DNA of 64,000 bases from Leucaena leucocephala. Its lineage: Eukaryota > Streptophyta > Magnoliopsida > Fabales > Fabaceae. The notes under the pieces are model-generated. The model had not been told where the DNA came from and did not search any database. It saw nothing but the letters and a program-made list of their open reading frames with translations. The stretch spans positions 18,995,001 through 19,059,000 of the forward strand of contig CM073515.1 in assembly GCA_037074615.1 (NCBI GenBank), given 5' to 3'. Of the stretch, positions 48,001 through 61,367 are shown piece after piece; position 1 is the stretch's first letter, and the number at the start of each line of letters is the position of its first letter. Position numbers and translations under genes: made by a program.

Positions 48001-49556
48001 ATGTATGTTATACATATGTATGTAAAGTTGGGGGATGACATTTGCCACTGTGAACAGTAGCTTATAGTGAGTCAGTATAATTAAACTGTAAATAAAAATA
48101 GTAAATGATTACATAAATGTATGATATTTTAATAGTAAATAGTAGACATACCAAGCTTCAATTTGATATATAGAAAGTCTCATTTGGATGTCTACACATA
48201 GAGATATGATTTTTTAAAGTTGTGACCAAAAATCCTAGAATAAGGGAAGGATGCTAGATGAATACTAAATTTAAGCATTGACCATCATTTACTTGTTTAA
48301 GGCATGGTCAATGAGTTATTTTTCCCTGAAATAGCATTAAGTTAGCTTTATGTAGCAATTTGAACCACTTCATTTCAATTTTTCTATATTTAATTATGAT
48401 ATTTTGAAGTCAGGTCACTTCTTTGGAATTTAGATAGTGAATAGTACTCGATAGAGTAAAATTCTAGATTGTGTAATTTGACTTCAATAACCTTAAAAGT
48501 TGTTCCAGATGCTATCATTTGGTCCCTAAGATGTATGAAAATTAGGATGTTATATTTTTGTATCAAAGCAAAGGGTTCTGGCTTAGAGTATAAGATTTTG
48601 TCATAGAACAGAAGGTTCTAGCTTAGTGATGCTCTGGTTTAGTTAGACTGACCCCCTTAAACAACTTAGAGATTTGAACTAAAGAGGTTCCCTCCCTAGT
48701 ATGAGATATGGGGATGCTGTTCACTACTTAGAGAATGTTTCGAACAAGATACAGTGACACCCAGATAAATAGAACAGTACCCCGTACCTTACAACTTTAT
48801 GATGTATTCTTCAAGGAAATGACTACGATAGATTAGTCTTAGTCAATTGTTACCGCCGAGGTCTCGTGTTTCTTAGCACAATATGGCTAGACTAAGTAGG
48901 ATAATATATGGGGAGCAGTTTTCTCTATTAATAGAGATAGAAGATGACCAGTCTAAGGTCAAGGGAAGCTGCAATAGTAGCTTGAGGTATCATTATATGG
49001 CTAGATGTTATAGTGATGATGATGATAATGAAGTTACCAACCTCATTGAAGTTCATCAGCTAGAGGATTGGTATAAAGCTTGATCAAGCCAGATAGTACA
49101 AAGTACTGGGATATGAAAGATAAGTTTAAGACAATGTTTAGAAGTAAATCCTCCATGTTAGTAGATCTATATTACAAAAAGAATTGGTTCATCTAAGTCT
49201 TTCCTAACCAAAAGAAGCAAAAGTTAGAATGAGACTTGCCTAGGAATGATCCTAGCACATGGCCTAAAGTTAGAAATGAGATGGTTAATAGATAGCAATT
49301 TGATGTTCCCAAGATAGAGGGACCACATCATGAAGAAATAGTAACTTAGCAAACATAGGGTAGAGCACCCTAGAAAACATAAGTAATAGTAGTAGAAGCT
49401 GAATGAAATCCATATGACATAAGTTTGTCAAGATCAAGAAAAAGACTAGAAAGGAACCATAGTCCAGTCAAGAATAGACTGGGACTGATAGATAGATAAA
49501 AGAAGTTAAGAGATAGTAAAGAGATGTAGAAGTTACTCCATATGAGATGGAGATTG

Positions 49557-50215
49557 ATCCGCTCACCTGAGAAGCTTTTATTGAACAGTTTACGAGAAAC
49601 ACTCCTCTTAGTTAGATAGAGATGAGTGTGAGGCTAAGGCCCTGTTTGGTATGGGTACTTTGGAGGGGAAGGGAGGGGAGGGATTTTGCTCTCCTCCCCT
49701 TGTTTGGATCAATAAAACATTTAGGAGGGGAAGGAAAATTACCTCCCCTCCAAATTTGGGGGAATTTGGAGGGGAGGTATGAAATTATTATTTTATAATA
49801 TTAATATACCCATAATTTTTTTAATATCCCAATATCATCCCTATATTATATTTTATTAAAATATTATATAAAATAATATAAGGTAAATTTGCTTATATAA
49901 AAATTTTTTCGCTCCCTTTCCTTCCTAAACTAAACAAGGTAATAAGAAAATCCCTCCCCTCCCCTCCCTTAATGTTAATCCAAACAAGATAATAATAAAA
50001 TCGCTCTCCTTCCCTTCCTTCCCTTTCCCTTTATTAAAATCCTTCCCCTCCCCTCCCCTCTGTTGACCCAAACATAGCCTAAGGGTTAAAGCAAGAAAAT
50101 AGAAACCCTTTGATGAATACTTAGCCAAGTTCATCTACATGAACAGTGAGAGTTGAATGACTAAGAAATTAGTTCGTGGATTGAATTATGTGTTACAAAG
50201 AAAGTTTTTCTCAGG
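49557..50215 (+). pseudogene. gag: N1 gag relic, interrupted by a MITE
   Basis: Conceptual translation before the MITE gives EAFIEQF with flanking stops. After it comes a near-perfect FDEYLAKFI and a segment resembling the T1 gag part after MTER. These match the T1 gag capsid-like domain in order. Several stops and the 442-bp MITE make it non-functional. It shows that N derives from, or parasitises, a T-like element. Confidence 0.7.
49635..50082. mobile_element. Tourist-like (PIF/Harbinger) MITE
   Basis: 442 bp (49638-50079) flanked by TAA on both sides. Terminal inverted repeats begin GGCCCTGTTTGG and, on the other strand, GGCTATGTTTGG (10 of 12 matching). They extend into G-rich GGAGGGGAAGGGAGGGG-type arms of about 45 bp. 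The middle is AT-rich with no transposase. TAA duplication and GGCCNTGTTTGG termini are typical of Tourist MITEs. The flanking gag relic reads across the insertion. An open frame on the minus strand here is spurious. Confidence 0.88.
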
Positions 50216-50839
50216 TAGTTGTAGAAGTACAACAGAGCAGTAGATGTATGCAAGATAAGAACAATAAGTTTATGATGCTTAAAGAGAGAAAGGTAGCCAC
50301 AGTTTCAAAGATAAAGTGAATCCTCTATTCCCTATGTAAGAAAGAGTAAAGAAGGGTTGAGTCTATACCCTAGTAAGAAGGTAATGTGGAAGCCTAAGTG
50401 AAACAAGTAAATAGCCTAAGTGAAACAAGTAAATGACTCAGGTTCCCGAATAAATGATCAGGACTGTGATAAAGGGATATAATGCTTTAAAAGTTTACCT
50501 AGTTAATTGTTTAATTGCAGTGTACGTATAAGGGATGGTTGAGCAAATTATGTAATAATGAGATGGCTTATGTTGCCATAAGTTAAGATTAACAGTTGCA
50601 CCTCCTTGCAGTTGTCATATGATGACACGCATGTTAGAGAATGATTAAATGATTGCATCTCCTTGCATATTATGTATGTTAGAGTATGCTATGATAAATG
50701 AACACTCTCCTTTTGTATTACATGCAAGGTAGAGTAGATATGATAAGAAAGTTTTGAAAATTTATTGCTCCAATGCCATATGACATGCAATTAGATAATT
50801 CCACTTAGTAATGATAAAGCAATGGAAAAACAATAAATG

Positions 50840-53800
50840 AGATTTATCATATCCTTACTTTTAACCTCAGTTATACTCCATTAGAATTTATTGGAACCAA
50901 TTACATGATCACTTGCTTTGAAAACATCTATTTTCAAAAGAATTGCTCTCGGGGGGTACTGTTCACTTTTACTGTTCATTTGGTAATTCCATAACATGTA
51001 CCCAACTTTGAAAATTCATAAGTAATTGTAGAAAAATTAAAATAATGTGGTTACAATTTCTAATGAAATCTATTTCATAGATATTTGAAGAGAAAATAGG
51101 AAACTAAGGTTTTCTTGTGCACATTAAATCAGTTTATTCGTTGAAATCATTGTTCATTTGGAAAAATCTGGAGTTCCAGTTTCTTTGCCTTAACTTCAAA
51201 AATTCACTTCTCTTTGGTTACTTGTCCAAATGAACCGTGTTACATATGGATTTGAAGATCTGGATGTTTTATTTAAGCTCACAAAAGTTCATAGAAAAAA
51301 TCGTTTATTTGATATATGAAATCATCATGTGAATGTCACTGCCTTTGAACACTCACTCTATCTCAATTTCAGATTTTACTTCAACTTAGAAAAATCATAA
51401 CAAATCGAATTCTTAACCAATTAAGGTGTTCTTAGTGTTAATTTAAATCTCTGTGTCTTAAATATAATTATGCCAAATTTAAAGTTCAAAATCATTGATT
51501 AAGGCATCCTAACCATTGTCACACCGTCATGGCCTCAAAACAGAATTACATAATCATACACCATACATCCATACATGCTATCATATGCTTCCATAATGTC
51601 AAGTAACTCATGTGACTTATTATACAAACTCATCCATCTATGTTTACCCTTTTTCCTTGTGAGGTTCCAGCACCTATAACATGGTTAGACATATGGAAGG
51701 AATGAGATTTCATGGAAATCCCAATAGCTAGTTACATAAACTATAATATCATGCATGATTAATTGAATGCTTAACATGTTATCGTGAGATGGGGCTACTT
51801 CATAATGGTACATAAGAAAACTATAACATGCATATTGTCATGACATAACTTGCAAGGAGTTGCAATCATTCATAACTCATCATCAACATGATGACACATT
51901 CTCATGCTCAACCAAACACCATAATCAATAAGCAAGCAAATAATTAAACAAACATTAAACTATAGTTAGGTATTCTTGCTACCTCTTAGCTATCTTTGTC
52001 AAGGTATTCTTGGAATGATTTACTTCCTTCACAAATTTCAAAACCTATCCATTACAAAATAATATCAAGTTGCAATTCAACTTGAAACCAAATCCAAGAC
52101 TAGGTTTTCACTAACTTGCTTTCTTTCTCTCTTTTATGTTTCATACTTCCATCTTTCCAAAATAAATTCTCATTGTTCATTTCCACATAATTTTTTATTT
52201 AGAATCCAAATATGAAATCAGAATTTTCAAAATCAAAACACATCAAAATGTCCTGCACTTGATCGAAGTGCATGCCCTTATTTTCCAAAATTCGCATTTT
52301 GATTCCAATGCTTCCAATATTTGTTCTCCTACTTTATCCCCACACAATTTTCCATTTTAAACTCATTGGAAGCATCAAAATCATGAAATTCCAATATATG
52401 AACAGTGTCATACACAGTACCAGCAAGAACACAAAACCCTAAATACAAACATACTTGAATTCCCAAGCTTACACCACTTGATTCTAGCTTGTTTAAGCTT
52501 ATCTAAACTATCCATAACATAAAAATCATATTCTAACCATATATGAGCAGCACTTACAGAAGAAATCATAAGGGAAATATAGCATAAAAATCCCTTAAAA
52601 CCATGAGCTAACTTGCTAGAACAAAGCTCAAGTTCAAGGGAGATGATTACCTTGATTGTTGCTTCACTTTGTGTGCTTCTCTCTTGGTTGAATGGAAATT
52701 TTGCAAGAGTTTCCCTATGGTTCACCATGCATGCTGAAGCCATCTGAATAGGGGTATTTATAGATGAATTTGGGTTGAAATGGATGGCCAAGATTGATTT
52801 GTGCACTATTTGATCTAAGGGCTCACATTTAATCTTGGATTTAACTTTTTCTAAAAAGGAGAATTATGACATCACAAGGGACAACTCAAGGGACACCTCA
52901 TGGGGGTATGTGGTGCAATTATCATGTAAGTAAGCTTCTAAAAAAATTCTAGTCCAATCCGGTACCAATTGAAGCAGTTTCATAAAAACTGGACTGTTTT
53001 CTGTTCCTAATTTTTATAATATACCAGGATATGTATTTTGTCCTGGAAATCAATTTCTAGATTTCTTATACTATTGATAATGTTATAATGAGTATTTATC
53101 TATCATCAATCCCTTGGAAAATGACCAAAATACCCTTGGTGTCATTTCTTGTACTATATTAACCTTAAGGGCATAATTGTCATTTCACCCCTCTTTGTAC
53201 TACCTCAAGGCATATACTGGCTCTAACTAATCATACTTATGCTATATGCCATATTTTTAGCCTGTCCCAGATGATCAAAATGCCCTCCATTCATCATTGG
53301 TACAATATGAGCATCCAGGGGCATTTTCATAATTTCACACTTTTCCTTGACACTGGCCCCTTCTACTAATGAATTGGTACCCTGGGTTTTGGACCCTCCT
53401 TGGTGTCATCATAGGCCCATATATGAGGCCATATGAGTTTATTCTATCCTGGCTTATTTACTATTAAGTTCCATAATCAGATAACGGGTGTTCTCAAACT
53501 CCTATCAAAATTCACTAATATGGGGATAACTTTTCCTATAGAGCTCCTTTCAGGGTCTTGTCAGATTCATGACATCCCCTCATATCTGAAATCCATGAGA
53601 TCTTATAAAATTTCAGATAACTTTCAAACTATCAGATAAATATCTATTGTCTGGAGCTTTAATAAAATTTCTGTACATGCTAAATTAACCAGCGTAACTT
53701 CCTCTATTTATTGATGGAATATGGGACTAAAATACCTTGAGGCAATTCTAACCCTCTTCGGGCTAAACTTTCTATAATTACAATTTTGCGCTTAAATTTT

Positions 53801-54046
53801 TTACTTAATTACATTTAAGTCCCTTAACTTCTGGAAATTACCACTTTTGGCCCAACATTTATTTCTACCTTAACTTTTTGCCACCAACCTTTTTCAAATT
53901 TGCATTTTAGTCCCTAAAGTTCCTTAGTTCATAATCCCTTTTTCTTTCCTTTCTTAATCTGATACAGTTTACTCCAAGAATTTCATATCTATTTCATATA
54001 AACTATACAATTACATTAGGTAAGAAAATTGGGATATGACAAGATT
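50840..54046 (-). mobile_element. T2-type solo LTR (50845-54041) with AGATT target duplication
   Basis: 3197 bp from TATCATATCC (first TG mutated to TA) to GGGATATGACA, flanked by AGATT at 50840-50844 and 54042-54046. It aligns along its length with the T2 LTR at 12765-15961 at high-80s percent identity by eye. TATA box (minus) at 52755-52762; donor-like CAAG|GTAATC at about 52651. No internal sequence, so it is a product of LTR-LTR recombination. The 132-codon frame at 52408-52806 spans the promoter region and is not supported as a gene. Confidence 0.9.
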
Positions 54047-55508
54047 AGAGATGAAGATTAATAACGAATCTATAGATAGATGATTATAGTACTTAGGACA
54101 TATCCCTCCAACATGAATAAGATGCATGAATGATATACCATAAACATGAAATAAATTGAGACGCGGTCATGAAAGATGATGTAGCTCTGAGAGGGAGCAG
54201 CGTCTATGCAATAGGAGTTAACGTTCTCGTAATAGAGCTAGATTGCTCTTGCAATCGAGTGAGATTGCTCTTGAGATAAAGTCAAGAGAATAGACAGTAT
54301 ATCTCATATAGAGTAATGTCCATCAGATGAGATGAATAGATTATGGCAGATATGTGCATGGTAGAGCCTACCTAGCTCTCTACAATGCTAAATGTAGTAA
54401 AGTTATAAAAGATGAGAATGGTATGAGAAATTCCTGAGTGATAGAGGAAATGAGTAAAGTCCTAATAGATAATATTGGCTTCTATGATCATTTTTGGGAA
54501 GTTATCTATTGAGTTAACTACTATGTGGAAGTGGCTAACCTTATAACTTAGTCCATTAGTGTAGGTCTAGTCCATTGGTTTAGGTCTTCTAGAGATAAGA
54601 ATACAATACAACATAATCATAGTAGATTTTAGAGGATTACAGTTAGATCCTAACATAGCTCACAGAGACTAGAATTCTAGGGTCAGAGTTAGATCCTGAA
54701 GAGGCTTATGGTTAACCGCAGTAGATCCTGAGGATCGCAGTAGACCTAGCCTAGAGAAAGAAAGTAATGAGTCATAAGTACAATATTTCTTTGGAATAAC
54801 GAATACCAAGGAAAAGGTTAAGGTAGAGAAGCTTCACAAGTTTGTTAACTCATAACAGAAAGAGTACCCATGATGTTAATTTCAGATAGCCTTATTACTA
54901 TTAGGGACTACACTCAGAATATTCTCACATGCAATAGGAACTAAGTAATTAAAGTTAAAAATTTTAGTCCTAAGTAACAGATATTTATGAGTTTGTAGAT
55001 AATATGTCTAAGATAGAAAAAAGAATATCTTATAAGATATGAGAAGGGGTCAAATAAGAATACAAAGATCCCTAAGATGAGATTATAAAGAATAAGAATG
55101 AGAGACAAATAAATCCTCCAAATGAGGATAAAGAGATTATAAGGCCAGATAGACCCAAGAGAGACAGTATGAGAAGGGTTTAAGAGAATAAAGTACCAGG
55201 TTAGAGCATGTTAGCACTAGTGCTTCATATTTTTATTTGCACTTTTTAGTTAAGCGTGCTTAGGCAAGAGTAGCCCAATGATGGGTGACGCCTGGGAATG
55301 AATGAGAAATGTGTAAATGCCATAAAAGTTTGCCATAGATGCACAAGGCTGTGTAAGATAGTAAGAAAAGTTATGAAGAGCTAGAAAGGTCAAGAAAATA
55401 TTATGAAATGTAAGGGACATTCTCCTCAGAGAAACTCTTCATCAAGGTATGAATAGAGATTTAACCCTGAAATTTCAAGGACGAAATCTATTTTAAAGGG
55501 AGGAGAAA

Positions 55509-58500
55509 TGTCATATCCCAATTTTTAGGCTTAGAAGCCTAATATGTAGCTTGAAAGAGGTAAGTTACCAGGCCCTATTGAGAAGAAGTCCCAGAAGTAT
55601 ACATATGATGTTCAGGGACTAAACTGCAAGTAAGTGAAAGATTAGGGACTAAATTGTAAATAGTAAAAGTCCTTGAGGGTATAATGCTCATGTTGAAGAA
55701 AGAGGGACTAAATTGAAAAGTCTAAAAGTGCCAAGTCCAAAAATGAAAGTAGATACAAGTTATGGGTCATTAAGTGTAATTATGAAAAATTGAGGGACTA
55801 AAGTGTAATTTCTAAAAGTTTCTAAGGGCAAAATTGTAATTATAGAAAGTTAAGCTAGAAAAGGGTTAGAACTGCCTGAAAGCATTTTAGTCCCAAAATT
55901 CATCAGTAGATAAAGAAAGTTATGATGGTTAATCAAGCATGATATAGAAATTTTATTAGGATTCCAGATAGCTGGTATTTATCTGATAGTCTAAAAGTTA
56001 ACTAAAATTTTGATCAGATCTTATGGACCTCAGATACAAGTAAAAAGTTGTAGGAAGGTGTTCCCTATGACACCAAGATGATATGAATTTGACAGAACCT
56101 TAAAAGGAGTTTTATAGAAAAAGTTACTCCCATATTAGTAAATTTTGACGGGAGTTTGAAAAAGCCCATGATCTGATTATGAAACCTAGCAGTAAGTAAG
56201 CTTGGATGGAATAAGCTCAGATGACATCATAGAGAGGCCTAGGATGAGGCCAAGTGAGGTTCAAACCTATGATATCAGTTCATCGGTTAAAGGGGCTAGT
56301 GTCCAAAAAAAGTGCAAAATAAAGAAAATACCCCTATGTTATAAAATAATTAAATAATGAGTGAAGGATATTTTGGTCATTTGATTAAGGTTAGACGGTC
56401 AAGGAAAGTTATCTGGATAGTTGACCAGGGTTAGGAAATACTTTGAAAAGGTGTGAAAAGATAATAATGCCTCTAGAATTATTCAAGGAAATAAAGAGTA
56501 ACCAAGGTATTTTCATAATTTGATAAGGGATATTTCTTGGGAATCGAGCTATCAGAGTGCTTTAGCTTGATTAGAGGCCAAGATAGCATTCTAGGGGTCT
56601 AAAAACATGGCCCAATGATTATGTTGGTTTAAGTGGCATTAAAATAGTAGTTTAGTACTTTTTCCATAAAGCATAGTTACTAGTTAGAGATAGAACTAGG
56701 GAAAAGTGCTCAGATAGAGCTTTAGACTCATCTAGAACCATGAGGTGGCATGAATGGTGTCCTCATGGGACCCACAAAGTGCCACATGGAATGAGTCTAG
56801 GGAAAGAAGAAAGCTAAAGACACGTGGTACAGTCTCGATCGTTCATTCAGTGACATGACTCTGGAATTCTCTGGAAACGCTGAGTCAGTTGGTGAGGTTT
56901 CCTAAGGGCCCTACCTTATGAATTAAAAAGTTAGAATATAGATAATATCTCTCTTGATAAGGTTAGCCGTGGATATTAAGAAAGTTAGGGAATTGTCAAA
57001 TTATGGGTATTACCTCAAGTTAAGTATGAGTTAAGTAAAGTTATACTAGATAGAATAATAATTAAGATATTATTATGCTATGTATACGCTCTGACCTATG
57101 AAAAGAAGGAACCTTAGAGCAAAGTCTAAGAGCTAGAGGAAAGGCTACACGTCAGGTAGTGAACTTACCTACTTGTATGGTTATGTTGCCTGGATGCTTT
57201 ATGTGATGTTTACTTACTTTGATGATATGAAACATATATGATTAAGTAATACTCTATTTCTTTCTATGCTATGGCCATATGTTATAAGTATGGGACATGA
57301 AAGCATATAAGTTATCATTATGCAAGCATGATTATTAAGTGCACACATTGTGACATCAAGCATATAGCTACATACATTGTATAGTTTCTATTTACTACTG
57401 AGATTTCTCCAGAAATCTCACCCCTTCCATATCAATCCAATCATAATAGGTCTTCTCAAGATGGAGGAGACAAAGATGCAGAAGAGAAGTTAAGAATTGT
57501 TTAGCATGATTGATATGTCATATCTTGATTTTTCCCTATCTGGATAATACTGATAGTGGAAAGAGGTTTGGAAAGGATTATGATGATAATCAAAAGAAAT
57601 AATAGAGGTTAAATGAGTCTTGAAAGAAGAAAGGGACCTAAACGAAAATTGAAAAAGTTTAAAGGCCAAAAGTTAAAGTAGAAACAAAAGTTGGGCCAAA
57701 AGTGATAATTTCTATAAGTTTAGGGACCTAAATATAAATATGCAAAAAGTTAGGGACATAAATGTAATTAAGAGAAAAATTCAAGGGAAAAATTATAATT
57801 ATAGAAAGATTAGCCCGGAAAGAGTTAGAACTGCCCAGAAGTATTTCAGTCACATATTCCACTAGTAAATAGAGGAAGATATGCTTGTTAATCTGACATG
57901 ATATAGAAATTTTATTAGGGCTCCAGACAGCAGAAAATTATCTGATAGTCTAAAAGTTATATAAATTTTTATCAGATTCTATGGGCATCAGATATAAGTG
58001 GGGGAATTATAGGAAAGTGTACCCTATAGTGTCAGATATTATGAATCTGACAGAACCCTGGAAGAAGTCCTGTATAAAAAGTTATTCCCATAACAGTGAA
58101 TTTTAATTGGGAGTTTGATAACACCCGTGATATGATAATGGAACTTATCGGTATGTGAACCTAGATAGAATGAGATCATATGACCTCATATATAGGCCCA
58201 TGATGATGCCAAGAAGGGCTCAAAAACCAGGGTACCAGTCCATCAGTAGAAGGGGCCAGTGTCAAGAAAAATTGCAAAATTATGAAAATGCCACTAGATG
58301 CCCATACTATACCAGTAGTGGATGGAGGTCATTTTGGTCATTCTGTATAGGCCAAAAATGTGAAATATAGTATAAATATGTTTATTTAGAGCCAATATGT
58401 GCTCTGAGGTAGTGCAAAGAGGGGTAAAATGACGATTATGCCCTTAGGGTCAATATAGTGCAAGAAAGGACACCAAGGGTATTTTGGTCATTTTCCAAGG

Positions 58501-61367
58501 GATGGATGTCAGATAAATATTTAGTATATCAATTTCAATAATATGAGAAGCCTAGACATTGATTTCCAGGACCGAATACATATCCTGGAATATTATAAAA
58601 AAATTAGGAACAAAAACAGTCTGGTTATAGTGAAACTGCTCCGATCGGTACCGGATTAGACTATAATTTTTTTAGAAGCTTCCTTGCATGGGCAGCACGA
58701 CACCTACCCCTCTTAAGTGTCCCATGAGCTGTCCCACATGATGTCATGATTATCCTTTTTAGAAGAAAAAGTTAAATTCAAGATTAAATATGGGCCATTA
58801 GATCAAATAGTAACCAAATCAATCTTAGCCATTGATTTTTCATGGATTTTGGCTATAAATACCCCCTCATTCTGCCCAAAACCGTGGCCTTGTGATACCC
58901 TTGGGGAAACTCTTGCAAAATGAAAACTCAAGCCAAGACAAAGAAGATTCAAGGTTCCAAAGTTCAAGCAAGCTAGAGATTAAAGCTAAGCAATCTCTCA
59001 TAGCTTATTTTCCTTTGATTTGGGAGCTTGAACTTAGGGTTTTCATAGGGGAAAATTTTAGTTTTCTCTAATGGGTGGTGCTTCCCAAAAAACATAGATG
59101 AAAGGAGAATGAAGAAATTAAAGTTAGAAACATATGATTGAAGCATAAATAAGCTAGTTAAGTGATTGGTTGTTGAATCAAATTCATATTCTTGACTTTG
59201 CCATGGTGTGCCCTGTTTGGTATGCACTGTTCATGAGGGAAGGAAATGGAATTTCAATGATTTAATACTTCCATTGAGTTTATATGATGATTTTGTGTAG
59301 GATTGAAAAGGTTTTGAACCTTGGAAACATTAAAATCTCAAGGTTGTAGTCTTTGAGATTCCTTATGGTAATGTTCACTCGCATGAAAAGTGATTGGAAT
59401 TTCATGATTTTGATGGTTCCAATGGTTTTAAAATGAAAAGTTGTATGGGGTAAAGTGGAGAAACAAGTATGGGAAGCATTAGAATCAAAATGAGAATTTT
59501 TGAAAGAATTGTATGCTTATGTTTAATTCTGTACAGCAGGCCATGAAGGAGCTGGAATTTCATGATTCTAAGCTCATAAATGAGTTCAAAAGATGAAATT
59601 ATGTAGGGTAAAGTCAATACATCAAATGATTCAAGAGCCAAGTTGATTAGTGAAGATTAGAGAAAGTTATGATAACAAAGAGTGTAACAAAGTTAGTCTT
59701 GAACATCGTTAAAGTTCATGGGTCCTAATCGATTATGTGATGAATATGAATGTGTTTAGGACCTTGAAACATCCAAGAAGATGTTGGAAAGTGATTGACA
59801 TAAAGGCTTCATGGTTGGGAAGCTAGGGAGCAAGTGCAAAAGATCAAGAGGAAAGCTTAAGTGCAAGATAGTGAATTTACCTCTTTATGTGCTTGATGTG
59901 GTATGCTTATGTGTTGACATGTATGTGATAGTTGAATGATGTTGTGACATGATAAATGATTTTGAATGTATTGTGAAGAAAATGTTTTCCATGGCCATGC
60001 ATTTTATGCAAAAATATATAGCATGATAGCATGTCACTAATCAAAGAAAGTTTAATAAAATTATATATCATACATTAGCATCCATCTTGCATATTTAAGT
60101 GGTAATGTTTGCTACTGAAATTCCCTAGAATCTCACTTTCCCATAACCAACCAATTTAGGTCAAGCATGGTGGATAATGTATGCATGGAGAAGAGCTAAA
60201 GCATGGAAGAAGAAAAGTGAAGTATTTAAGATGTTAGCATATGTTATGCACTTTCCATGTATGTCAAAGCCATCTAATATAAAGCATATATTTATGTGAT
60301 GAGATTGTATGAAACAATTATTGTATAACCCTATGATGTATATGAATTCAGAAAAGGCAAAAGAGATGATTTATGTATGCTAGAATAATTATTGAAAGTG
60401 AAAGAAAGGAATCTGAAAGGGTAAAACGTAGGTCCTAAAGCAGTTTTGTTGTGGCTACAGTTTACCTAGCAAATGAATGAATTATTTAACAAAATTTTAT
60501 GAGCATGTAAAAACATCAAGATATTTAATTTTATATATAGAAAGTTTCATTTGGATGTGTATATTAAGAGAAATGAATTTCCAAAGTAAGGGACCATATC
60601 TGTTTCCAGAGTTTTTGACCAAATGAACAGTAAACTTCAACGAATAAACTGTATCAATTGGCTCATCATTTGATCTGGAAATTATTTTTCCCTTAAATTT
60701 CAAGATGCTATCTTCAAGTAGATTTTTTAACTACTTCATTTTGAGTTTTATAGAATTAATTATGATTTTTTGAATTTTATTGCGTAATCTAGAATACCAT
60801 ATGAATAGTAACCCGAGAAAGAGTAAAATTTCAGATTTGGCTAATGGACTTCCAAGGTCTTGTAAGTGGTTCTAAATGCTACTGAATGGTCCCTGAGACG
60901 TATAAAAGTAATGATGTTACAATATGTGATTAATGTATGTTATACAGATGTATGTAAAGTTGGGGGTTGGAATTTGCCACTGTGAACAGTAACTTGTGGT
61001 GAGTCAATGGAAATTGAACTATAATTAGAAATAGTAAACGATTGTATAAATGTATGATATTTTATCAGTAAATAGTAGATATACCAAGGTTCAATTTGAT
61101 ATATAGAACGTCTCATTTGGATGTCTATACATGGAGATATGATTTTTTGAAGTTGGGACCAAAAATGCTAGATTGAGGGAAGGACGCTGGATGAATAGTA
61201 AAATTAAAGCATTAACCTTCGTTTAGGTCAATTCTCTGGAATTTAGACAGTAAATAATACTCGGTTGAGTAAAATTCTAGATTGTATAATTTGACTTCAA
61301 TAACCTTAAAAGTGGTTCCAAATGCTATCTTTTGGTCCCTAAGACGTAAGAAAATTAGGATGTTATA
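55509..61367 (+). repeat. 3' LTR of N1, split by a solo LTR (55509-57517 and 60927-61367)
   Basis: Starts TGTCATATCCC after the polypurine tract and ends ATGTTATA before TGAAC. Compared with the 5' LTR it lacks about 307 bp at 56919 (the 5' copy's 47092-47390, which includes the GA tract and donor-like site) and about 119 bp near 61225. An uninterrupted version of the T1 target is visible at 56260-56264 (TTCAA where T1 has CCCAA). Confidence 0.8.
57513..60926 (+). mobile_element. T2-like solo LTR (57516-60921), plus orientation
   Basis: About 3.4 kb ending GATGTTACA at 60921, flanked by ATATG at 57513-57517 and 60922-60926. The intact flank GATTGATATGTGATTAATG occurs at 47987-48003 in the 5' LTR of N1, confirming the insertion. 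The LTR start TGTCATATCTTG overlaps the duplication, as if one TG of ATATG-TGTC was lost. TATA box TATAAATA at 58854-58861. Mid-LTR segments (GACACCTA and GTCCCATGAGCT boxes, 58700-58740) match T2. No internal region. Confidence 0.82.

Larger units (their letters stand above)
34490..48554 (+). repeat. 5' LTR of N1, split by T1 (34490-35246 and 46433-48554)
   Basis: The two parts join at CCCAA to give about 2.88 kb, from TGTCATATCA to GGATGTTATA. A priming-site relic (TTGTATCAAAGC) follows at about 48558. The region that should hold the TATA box is deleted: near 47200 the sequence passes from the AGCTAAGCGAT segment straight to the AAGAGCCAGAG/GA-rich tract. The first 240 bp differ from the 3' LTR at roughly 22 positions by eye (about 9 percent), so N1 is much older than T1. 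Confidence 0.8.
48555..55508 (+). mobile_element. N1 internal region with priming-site relic, leader, gag relic, tail and polypurine tract
   Basis: It starts with TTTTTGTATCAAAGC (decayed initiator-Met priming site). The leader, about 870 bp, contains repeated GGTTCTGGCTTAGAG-like units and a short frame at 48883-49083 whose first codons (MAR) resemble the start of T1 ORF0, but similarity fades at once. Then a gag relic, a MITE and a solo LTR insertion (50845-54041 with AGATT duplication). The non-coding tail follows, with GCAGTTAGA motifs at about 54640-54735, and the purine tract AAGGGAGGAGAAA ends at 55508. No pol. Confidence 0.75.

Noticed and set aside
48883..49083. 66-codon frame in the N1 leader as a possible ORF0 homologue
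   Set aside because: Only the first few codons (MAR) and the upstream acceptor-like context match T1 ORF0; similarity is not sustained, so it is kept only as a hint.
52408..52806. 132-codon minus-strand frame
   Set aside because: It covers the promoter and downstream region of a solo LTR; the aligned T2 LTR (14279-14467) keeps only part of it.
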